Below are positions 30,558-37,679 of a stretch of 64,000 nucleotides of DNA, piece after piece. The notes beneath the pieces were generated by a model. That model made no database searches. It worked only from the letters and a program-made list of their open reading frames with translations, and was not told where the DNA came from. Source of the DNA: Rhizobium sp. FY34 (lineage in GTDB: Bacteria > Pseudomonadota > Alphaproteobacteria > Rhizobiales > Rhizobiaceae). The DNA is taken from the NCBI RefSeq assembly GCF_005222845.1, contig NZ_STFZ01000031.1:1-64000 (forward strand), written 5' to 3'. The stretch's first letter is position 1; every line of letters begins with the position of its first letter. A program made the position numbers and the translations under genes.

Positions 30558-32837
30558 ATGACAAAGACCAAGCGCATCGCGTTTATCGGCAATTCCCTTC
30601 CCCGACAGTGTGGTATCGCCACCTTCACGACAGATCTCAGCCAAGCCATGTCCAACCCGGCACAAGGGGTGGAAACGCGCATCGTCGCGATGACCGATCG
30701 CAAATTGAACTACGACTATCCGCAGAATGTAGTGTTTGAAATCCGCGATGGCGAGATCGAGGACTATGTCACCGCAGCTCGCATCCTCAATAGCGGCGAT
30801 TACCGGGCCGTGTCACTGCAACATGAGTTCGGTATCTTCGGCGGCCCGGACGGAGAGTTCATCCTCACCCTGCTGTCGCACCTGCGCCTTCCCGTCGTGA
30901 CGACATTTCACACCATTCTGGCAGAACCGACACCCTCGCAAAAGAAAGTGCTGCAGAAGGTGGCAGCTGCATCAAGCCGCGTGGTGGTGATGGCCGACAA
31001 GGGGCGTGAGTTTCTGGAAAGCGTCTATGGCGTGGACCCCGGCAAGATCGACATCATCGCCCATGGCATTCCAGACAGAGCCTTTCACGACCCCGAGCGT
31101 GCCAAAGGCAAGATGGGCTATAGTGGCCACCCGGTCATTCTGACCTTCGGTCTTCTTTCGCCAAACAAAGGCATCGAGGTGGTGATCGACGCCATGCCGG
31201 CCATCCTGGAAGCGCAGCCGAACGCGCTGTACATCGTACTGGGCGCCACGCATCCCAACCTCTTGCGGCAGGAGAAGGAGGCCTATCGCGACAGCCTGCG
31301 GGCTCGGGCCGAGCAACTGGGGGTCGAACAGTCCGTCATCTTCCTCAATCAATTCGTCGATGTGCCGACGCTTCTCGATTTCATTGCCTTGTGCGATGTC
31401 TATGTAACACCCTATCTCGATGAGGCACAGATGACCTCCGGCACGCTGGCCTACAGTTTCGGCATGGGCAGCGCGGTAGTCTCGACACCCTATTGGCATG
31501 CACGCGATCTGCTGGCAGATCAGCGCGGCATTCTGGTGCCATTCGGCGATGCGCAGGCTGCAGGCGACGCGATCTCCCGTCTGCTGAATGACGACGCCTT
31601 GCGGTTGGCCATGCGCCAGGCCGCCTTCGAAGCCGGCCGGCTCATGATCTGGTCGCATATCGCCTCGCTCTATTTAAAGAGCATCGAGACGGCACGCGCA
31701 GCCTATCGACCGCGTCTCATCAGCGATCTGATGACGCACAGCATGGCGCGCGCGCCGCAGACCACTGCTCTAAAACTCGGCCACTTCCATGTCATGTGCG
31801 ATGATACCGGCATTTTCCAGCATGCAGTCTATTCCGTGCCAGACCGCACACATGGCTATTGCGTGGACGACAATGCGCGGGCGCTGATCCTTGCCTGCCA
31901 ACTGGCCGCTGCCGGTGAAACGGGCATTGCCGACCGTATGACTGCATCCTTCGCGGGCTTTATCCAGCATGCCTGGAACCCCGATCGCGAGCGCTTTCGT
32001 AACTTCATGAGCTTTGACCGTCGATGGCTGGAAGAAGAGGGGTCCGAAGACAGCCACGGTCGAACCCTTTGGGCGCTCGGGGTATGCGCTGCGTCAGACA
32101 GTGACCGGCCGCGCCGCCGCTGGGCAAGCGCCCTGTTTGCGCGCGCCATGTCTGCATCGCGGCAGTTTCGGTCACCCAGAGCCTGGGCCTTCACATTGAT
32201 CGGGCTTGATGCCTATGCAACGACAAACCACCAGGATGAACGGGCAGCCGAACTGCGCACCGAACTGGCAGAGTGCTTGATGGCACTTCTGCACCAGGTT
32301 TCAAACGGTGATCGACACTGGTTCGAAGAAGGCCTGTCCTATGAGAATGCGCGGCTTTGCCAGGCATTGATCACGACCGGCATGGCAACCGGCTCCAGCG
32401 AAATGGTGACAGCCGGGCTGCGATCCCTGCGCTGGTTGATGCAGCAGCAGATGGCGCCAGGTGGTCAGTTCCGGCCCATCGGCACGGAAGGGTTTTTCGA
32501 TGTGGGCGAGCCGCCCAAGATCTTCGACCAGCAGCCGGTGGAGGCAACAGCTACCATATCCGCCTGCCTGGCAGCTTTTGATGCCACGCAGGAAAAGACA
32601 TGGGCAGAGGCAGCAGCCCGCACCTTCACCTGGTTTACCGGCAGCAATGACCATGGGCTGTCCCTGGTCGACCCGGAAACCGGAAGCTGCCGCGACGGAC
32701 TGCACCCGGACCGGGCGAATGAAAACCGTGGCGCGGAATCTGTGCTTTGCTACCTGATCTCCTGCCTCGACGTCGGCCGCCTGCAGCGCCTGGCGCAAGC
32801 GACGCCGCAACGGGCGGAAATTCGCCAGCTATCCTGA
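30558..32837 (+). CDS. GT4-type glycosyltransferase fused to a C-terminal helical toroid-like domain
   Basis: The 759-residue protein has two parts. Residues 1 to about 385 form a GT-B glycosyltransferase of family 4: N-terminal RIAFIGNSLPRQCGIATFT, LTFGLLSPNKGIEVVIDAMP in the donor domain, and a late acceptor-donor segment TPYLDEAQMTSGTLAYSFG near 290. Residues about 400-745 form a helical region rich in paired helices with Trp and His motifs (GYCVDDNARALI, SHGRTLWALG, FEEGLSYENARL), suggesting an (alpha/alpha)6 toroid as in glycosidases or epimerases. A GGGG ribosome site precedes the ATG. It is followed 42 bases later by a GH130-family gene. The sugar specificity is unknown. Confidence 0.85.
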   Translation: MTKTKRIAFIGNSLPRQCGIATFTTDLSQAMSNPAQGVETRIVAMTDRKLNYDYPQNVVFEIRDGEIEDYVTAARILNSGDYRAVSLQHEFGIFGGPDGEFILTLLSHLRLPVVTTFHTILAEPTPSQKKVLQKVAAASSRVVVMADKGREFLESVYGVDPGKIDIIAHGIPDRAFHDPERAKGKMGYSGHPVILTFGLLSPNKGIEVVIDAMPAILEAQPNALYIVLGATHPNLLRQEKEAYRDSLRARAEQLGVEQSVIFLNQFVDVPTLLDFIALCDVYVTPYLDEAQMTSGTLAYSFGMGSAVVSTPYWHARDLLADQRGILVPFGDAQAAGDAISRLLNDDALRLAMRQAAFEAGRLMIWSHIASLYLKSIETARAAYRPRLISDLMTHSMARAPQTTALKLGHFHVMCDDTGIFQHAVYSVPDRTHGYCVDDNARALILACQLAAAGETGIADRMTASFAGFIQHAWNPDRERFRNFMSFDRRWLEEEGSEDSHGRTLWALGVCAASDSDRPRRRWASALFARAMSASRQFRSPRAWAFTLIGLDAYATTNHQDERAAELRTELAECLMALLHQVSNGDRHWFEEGLSYENARLCQALITTGMATGSSEMVTAGLRSLRWLMQQQMAPGGQFRPIGTEGFFDVGEPPKIFDQQPVEATATISACLAAFDATQEKTWAEAAARTFTWFTGSNDHGLSLVDPETGSCRDGLHPDRANENRGAESVLCYLISCLDVGRLQRLAQATPQRAEIRQLS

Positions 32838-32879
32838 GACGATCAGAATTCTGCAGTGTCCAAACAAAAAGGATCAGCC

Positions 32880-34184
32880 TTGCCCCATTCGAGCATTCTC
32901 AACCGGCAGGCCCTCTATTTAAGGCCCGATCCAACACGGGTTATCGTTCGACCCTTCAAACCCTCAACCGAACCGCGGCACCTCAAACCACGCGACAAAA
33001 CCCGAGCAAACGAGATTGTCGATCGGGTCCTGACGCTCGACCAGACCGCCACGGCAAACCAGCTGCGGGATATCCTGCACAATTTCGAGGGCAGGCACCG
33101 CAATCTCCTGCGCCAGTTTGAACTGCGTGCCGATAGTATGGAGGATGCATTTTGCCACCACCAGCGCTTCAGCCAGCAGGAAAGGCAATTGATCGGCGCC
33201 TATTTCATGAACGAATACTCATTCGAATCGGCCGCACTCTTCAACCCGAGCATCGTGCCGCATCCTGACCAGAGCGACGTTGCGGACGGCAACCGACGGG
33301 TGATCATCAGTCTCAGAGCCGTGGGAGAAGGTCACATCTCATCGCTGACCTTTCGCTCCGGCATGATAAACACTGACGGTGCCGTGAGCATTGATCCGCC
33401 GGTGCAATTGGCCTGCCTGCCCGACATTCACGCCAATGATGGCCTGGCAGCGACAGGCTGCATTGCGTTAAGCTTCAAAAGCGAAAGTGATCTAAGCGAA
33501 CGGGTCATCTTTCCGGCGACGGAGGCCCAGTCCAATGGAATAGAGGACGCCCGTTTCGTCGCCTTCGAGGATGAGGGAAAGACGGTCTACTTCGCCACCT
33601 ATACGGCCTATAGCGGCTCATCGATCCGCTCTGAACTTCTGGAAACCCGCGATTTCCTGAATTTTACGCTGACGCCGCTGCGCGGGCCTGCAGCTCGCAA
33701 CAAGGGCATGGCGCTGTTTCCGCGGCGCATCAACGGACGATATGCCATGATCGCGCGCCAGGACAGCGAAAATCTCTTTCTGCTCTATTCCGATGACCTG
33801 CATCACTGGGATGAGGGTCATCTTCTGATGAAGCCGGAATTTGCCTGGCAGTTCGTCCAGATCGGCAATTGTGGATCACCCGTGGAGATCGACGAGGGCT
33901 GGCTGCTGTTTACTCATGGTGTTGGTCCCATGCGCCGCTATTCGATCGGGGTGACGCTTCTCGACAAGCAGGATCCCAGCATCATCCTATCGCGCACAGT
34001 AGAGCCGCTGCTCCAGCCGGAACCTACAGAGCGGGAGGGCTATGTACCCAATGTCGTCTATTCCTGCGGCGCCATGCGCCATGGCGACCTGATCGCGCTT
34101 CCCTATGCCGTATCGGATAGCTATTCCAATTTCACCACCATCCAGATCAATGCACTGCTCAGCTCAATGCGCCCCGTTGGATAG
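32880..34184 (+). CDS. Glycoside hydrolase family 130-like protein (mannoside phosphorylase type)
   Basis: The protein of about 434 residues has a five-bladed beta-propeller look from residue 130 onwards. The GH130 catalytic motif reads NGIEDARFV near residue 222, with the Asp as the proton donor; later RNKGMALFPRRINGRY and IGNCGSPVEIDEGWLLF fit the family. GH130 enzymes mostly cleave beta-mannosides with phosphate. The start is taken as TTG 32880, six bases after AAGGA; a GTG eight codons upstream has no such site. It lies directly behind the GT4-toroid gene, suggesting synthesis and breakdown of one glycan. Confidence 0.83.
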   Translation: MPHSSILNRQALYLRPDPTRVIVRPFKPSTEPRHLKPRDKTRANEIVDRVLTLDQTATANQLRDILHNFEGRHRNLLRQFELRADSMEDAFCHHQRFSQQERQLIGAYFMNEYSFESAALFNPSIVPHPDQSDVADGNRRVIISLRAVGEGHISSLTFRSGMINTDGAVSIDPPVQLACLPDIHANDGLAATGCIALSFKSESDLSERVIFPATEAQSNGIEDARFVAFEDEGKTVYFATYTAYSGSSIRSELLETRDFLNFTLTPLRGPAARNKGMALFPRRINGRYAMIARQDSENLFLLYSDDLHHWDEGHLLMKPEFAWQFVQIGNCGSPVEIDEGWLLFTHGVGPMRRYSIGVTLLDKQDPSIILSRTVEPLLQPEPTEREGYVPNVVYSCGAMRHGDLIALPYAVSDSYSNFTTIQINALLSSMRPVG

Positions 34185-34225
34185 AGTAGTTGAGCGGGTT
34201 TCGATCATCGATACTCGGCATAAAG

Positions 34226-34594
34226 TTACAGTGCCGTCATTTCGCGGATGGACAAGATGACGGCGACCGGATCATAGGGCTTGGCCATGAAGCGAGCCTC
34301 GACGGGCAGGAGCGCAACATCAACCTTGCGATGCCCTGACGTCACGATGATCTTGATCGCTGGCCAGCGATCGCGCACGGTTGCCACCAATTTCAACCCG
34401 TCAATCCCGCCCGGCATGCCAACATCGGTGAACAGCAACTGGATGGTTTCGTTGGCGATAAGGGCTTCAACCGCCTGCGCGGAGCTAGCGGCTTCGAACA
34501 CAGTAAACCCGGCCTGTTCCAGATCATCGACAATCCTCATGCTGATCAACGCCACGTCTTCGACAACAAGAATTGGGATGCGTGGATTGCTCAT
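34226..34594 (-). CDS. Single-domain response regulator
   Basis: The 122-residue protein is a stand-alone receiver domain. Acidic pocket residues are in VVEDVAL near 12, the phosphoacceptor Asp in LLFTDVGMPGGIDGL near 57, the Thr/Ser switch in IIVTSGH near 86, and Lys in MAKPYDP near 108. No output domain follows. It lies 194 bases downstream of the degenerate histidine kinase on the same strand, an arrangement typical for HisKA_2-family kinases and their partner regulators. Confidence 0.9.
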   Translation of the reverse strand: MSNPRIPILVVEDVALISMRIVDDLEQAGFTVFEAASSAQAVEALIANETIQLLFTDVGMPGGIDGLKLVATVRDRWPAIKIIVTSGHRKVDVALLPVEARFMAKPYDPVAVILSIREMTAL

Positions 34595-34788
34595 AAAACA
34601 TTCAATCTATTGTGGACCAGCCTATAGCCGTTTCCGCCGATGCCCTGCCCTTCAGCGTCCGGACCGTTCTCGCACTTGGTTTTGCGCGTAGAATGAAATT
34701 CGACACCCGGTATAACTCCCGGAGCGCGAGATCGAGCCATACCAATGCCGTTCACTTGCACTGGTCGATCCTTGACCCGCAGAGGGCA

Positions 34789-35523
34789 TCACCCATTGGT
34801 ATGTGCGCTGCGGTGGGAGATCGAAACCCTGTTTCCAGGTCCAGCGTCAGTCACGGCGATATTGGCATCCATCTGTTTGCCGAGCGCCTCGACGATCCCG
34901 GTTCCGTTGCCTTTCACACTATCGGTCTTCGGCGGCATGCCTATACCGTCACCCTTGACCTGCTGAGTCCAGTCCAGACCTTGGGTGTGAAAGGCAACGG
35001 CAATTTTGCCCTTGCGCTGGTTCGGAAAAGCATGTTTCAGCGCATTGATAACAATTTCGCTAAGGACAAGGCGGAGACTGACGGACATGTTGGAATCCGT
35101 CACGGTCTTGTCGACATTGAAGGTGATCGCGACTTGTTCGGGATCGTGGATAGACGAAACCCGCAGGCTGTTGCGCAATTGCTCGAAGTAGCTGCGCAGT
35201 TCGACATCAACCACGCTTGATGCAACAAGCTGCAGCTGAACAGCAGCTATCGACATGACCCGGCTATGGGCTGACTTCAGATGCGCTCGTGCCTCTTCAG
35301 TCTGAACCTTACGCGCGCTTTGCAAGAGAATGCTGGCGATGATCTGCTGGCTGCACCGACGCGCAACTCGCCATCCAACAAAACGATGGGTGCACTGGAA
35401 GAGCGCGATACCGGCCAGCGTAAGGCTCAGAGAAGCATCGGGATGCCGCTTCGTGGCAACAGTTGTGGGTGTTGTCCTTCCGACCAAAGGCTCGGGGTGC
35501 AAAGCCACTCCTAGGATAGACAA
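34789..35523 (-). CDS. Degenerate HisKA_2-family histidine kinase, probably decayed
   Basis: The 244-residue frame contains a HisKA_2/HATPase module: IIASILLQSARKVQTEEARA, then HSRVMSIAAVQLQL, then the N-box EIVINALKHAFPNQRKGKI. Key residues are missing. The expected phosphoacceptor region (HRVANSLQ in relatives) reads WRVARRCSQ, so the His is gone. The adenine-binding Asp of the G1 box (DDGxGMP) is Gly (KGDGIGMPP). The first 55 residues do not resemble any sensor domain. On the same strand in another frame, 35358-35390 encodes PIVLLDGELRV, a PAS-like string, so an internal deletion with a frameshift is likely. Activity as a kinase is doubtful. Confidence 0.65.
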   Translation of the reverse strand: MSILGVALHPEPLVGRTTPTTVATKRHPDASLSLTLAGIALFQCTHRFVGWRVARRCSQQIIASILLQSARKVQTEEARAHLKSAHSRVMSIAAVQLQLVASSVVDVELRSYFEQLRNSLRVSSIHDPEQVAITFNVDKTVTDSNMSVSLRLVLSEIVINALKHAFPNQRKGKIAVAFHTQGLDWTQQVKGDGIGMPPKTDSVKGNGTGIVEALGKQMDANIAVTDAGPGNRVSISHRSAHTNG

Positions 35524-35840
35524 AAGTCAGTTCGCCGCGCGCTCCAATCTGATCAGGCTTCACACTGACATGGAAAGCGCTCGACCATGCGAGAAATCAT
35601 CCCGCGCGAGGCTCTGGCGGAAATCTCAAGCATAAGAACCGATCCACATTCCGGGTTTCCGATAAAATGTGGTCGCTGCCGGACCAACACCATGTCAGTC
35701 AAACGTTATATTCACATTGTGAGTTGCAAGATCAGCAGCAAGGATTTAGCAAACGGCTTGATCCAATTCATGCTGGCCAAATCAACCGCCAAGGACCAAT
35801 CAGTCCACGTGTGCGGTTGGCACATACATCGAAAGTGAAA
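35524..35840. other. Intergenic stretch upstream of the phosphatase
   Basis: This 317-base divergent region lies between the decayed kinase and the phosphatase gene. An 83-codon plus-strand frame (35587-35838) has no clear ribosome site and no motif, so it was not called. The part from 35690 to 35830 is richer in A and T than the flanks. No strong promoter or hairpin was recognised. Confidence 0.5.
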
Positions 35841-36632
35841 ATGCTCAGAAAGTTGAGAGCTTTGTTTGCAGGCCGGACGCTCGCGCCGCAGTCAACGCCA
35901 AGACGCCGAATTCATCTTGGTGAAGAGCAGCCGTCTTATCCAGTCTACGCGATTGGTGACGTGCATGGCTGCCTTTCCCTGCTCAAGGGCGCTGAGGAGC
36001 GTATTGCCGCAGACATCGATAGGCTGGGCAAAAAGGGCTTGGTCGTACTTTTGGGTGACTACGTTGATCGCGGCCCACATTCGGCTGGCGTGATCTCGCA
36101 TCTCATGGCGCCAAGTGCGTTTGGATTGAAGCGCGTTGCGCTCTGTGGCAATCATGACGACGTTTTCGCCTCTCTTCTCGATCAGCCGGAAAAGATCCCG
36201 GATTGGATTTCCTTTGGCGGGCGAGAGACGCTGATGTCCTATGGCATCGATTTTGACCAGTTGCACGATCGCAGGCAGACTGATCCGGCAACGCTGAGCG
36301 CAGTCATCCGCGATGCCGTGCCGACAAGCCACATCACCTTCCTGCAAAACATGCCGATCTGCCTTCAGATCGGCAAGTTTCTGTTTGTTCATGCGGGATT
36401 GCGCCCCGGCATAGATCTTGACCGACAGAGCGACGAAGACATGATGTGGATTCGCGAACCTTTCCTCACCAATGGACCTGAATTGGCGCTCACCGTCATC
36501 CATGGTCATACACCCAGTGTGAAAGCTTCGATCGGTCCGGGACGGATTGGCATTGACACCCAGGCCTATTCGACCGGCGAACTGACGGTCCTTCGGCTTC
36601 TCGACGGATCTGCGTCGATCTTGCCCCCATGA
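35841..36632 (+). CDS. PPP-family metallophosphatase (serine/threonine phosphatase-like)
   Basis: The 263-residue protein carries the full PPP metal-binding set: GDVHG near residue 38, GDYVDRG near 71, GNHDD near 100, and later FVHAGLRPG and GHTPS near 220. It is most like bacterial PrpE/ApaH-type and lambda-type phosphatases. A preceding frame extension to 35667 lacks motifs; the ATG at 35841 has only a weak GAAAGTGA ahead. Its position between a receiver/kinase remnant and a tyrosine-kinase operon makes a role in dephosphorylation of a local target attractive, but PPP enzymes of this size also act on nucleotides. Confidence 0.85.
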   Translation: MLRKLRALFAGRTLAPQSTPRRRIHLGEEQPSYPVYAIGDVHGCLSLLKGAEERIAADIDRLGKKGLVVLLGDYVDRGPHSAGVISHLMAPSAFGLKRVALCGNHDDVFASLLDQPEKIPDWISFGGRETLMSYGIDFDQLHDRRQTDPATLSAVIRDAVPTSHITFLQNMPICLQIGKFLFVHAGLRPGIDLDRQSDEDMMWIREPFLTNGPELALTVIHGHTPSVKASIGPGRIGIDTQAYSTGELTVLRLLDGSASILPP

Positions 36633-36783
36633 CAGAGGCCACAATACAAGATGTCGAGGACGGGAACATGTCGGGTGGTACCGAAGAGGTTCATCCGGCA
36701 GTGCAATTTTGAGCGGATCTGGCCTTCCACGACGGCAATACCGGCGGTGCGTAGTTGAAAGGAACGCGGTTGATGACTGGGGA

Positions 36784-36822
36784 ACCTATACCAAGTTTCA
36801 ATCATCGACACTTGGTATAGGT
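36784..36822. repeat. 13-bp perfect inverted repeat between convergent genes
   Basis: ACCTATACCAAGT (36784-36796) and ACTTGGTATAGGT (36810-36822) are exact reverse complements around a 13-base spacer. It is the only notable structure in the 282-base gap between the phosphatase and the anchored hypothetical protein. No proper U-tract follows on either strand, so it may be a bidirectional transcription end or a small intergenic palindromic repeat. Confidence 0.6.
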
Positions 36823-36914
36823 GTGTTTGCCTGTCCCGCTGCTTCAATTCTGGGCAAAATGACAAAGCCGCATGAAGACTGAAAACTGGCCCAACCCAAC
36901 CGGATCGAAATATG

Positions 36915-37679
36915 CTACAGCTTTGACGGCAATGACGGGCGGGCGACCCCAGTCTCACCTGTTCTGGATGCGCTAGCATCAAAGGCGACGCCGGCGCGCA
37001 CCAGAAGGTTCACACGCTCATCCGGCATCAGCGCAGCAAAGGCAGAGGCAGCCTGTTGCTGCGCGGGATTGAGTTTTTTCCAGATGGAAGCAGTATCCCT
37101 GACCGGCGCCCACAGCATCAGCGTCTGGAGATCTCGCTCGAAGCTCGTCGCTGCACCCTTCAGCACATAGGGAGACACTCTACCCCATTGGGCAAAACGT
37201 GCCTGCAAGGATGCAAGTTCTGCAGGCGCATAAAATTCCGCGTATTCCAGCAGTCGGATCTGCTCATCGGCCGAGCGCCCCAAAAACCAGTTGGCAAAGG
37301 CAAGCCGTGACCAGAGCAGGCCATTGGTAGGCTCGCACTTCAAAGCCTTTTGGGCATCATCCGAAAGTTGGTTGAGCGCGACGATCCATGCGTCGCGATT
37401 GGTCGCCGGTGTAAATGCATCGGCATACATCACACCCAGTTCCACAGCAGCTTCGATACCACCGGTGGCGCACGAAGACAGAGCGGCAGTCGCAATCTGT
37501 CGGCGCGCCTCAATCGTTGCGGGCGGTACAGACGCCTGGCTCGCCGCCCAGGCGCGAAACTGACGCAGTTCCTGCACCTGCGCAGCGGTTCTCAATTCAC
37601 GAAAAGCGACGACCGAACAGACCGCGCACAGGGAAACCAGAACGGCACAGCCGACGATATTACGCTTTGTCATCGACAT
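36915..37679 (-). CDS. Hypothetical membrane-anchored protein of the polysaccharide operon
   Basis: The protein of up to 254 residues has an N-terminal hydrophobic anchor (IVGCAVLVSLCAVCSVVAF, residues 8-26). The remainder is a predicted periplasmic, mainly helical domain with TPR-like spacing (EAAVELGVMYADAF, LLWSRLAFANWFLGR, IRLLEYAEFYAPAELA). The start overlaps the tail of the tyrosine autokinase gene by 20 bases, or 14 if the second Met is used, so it is translationally coupled to it. No named family was recognised. A role in assembling or regulating the Wza/Wzc export complex is inferred from position only. Confidence 0.75.
   Translation of the reverse strand: MSMTKRNIVGCAVLVSLCAVCSVVAFRELRTAAQVQELRQFRAWAASQASVPPATIEARRQIATAALSSCATGGIEAAVELGVMYADAFTPATNRDAWIVALNQLSDDAQKALKCEPTNGLLWSRLAFANWFLGRSADEQIRLLEYAEFYAPAELASLQARFAQWGRVSPYVLKGAATSFERDLQTLMLWAPVRDTASIWKKLNPAQQQAASAFAALMPDERVNLLVRAGVAFDASASRTGETGVARPSLPSKL

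Noticed and set aside
35587-35838. 83-codon plus-strand frame before the phosphatase
   Set aside because: Weak start context and no recognisable domain; it lies in a divergent promoter region.
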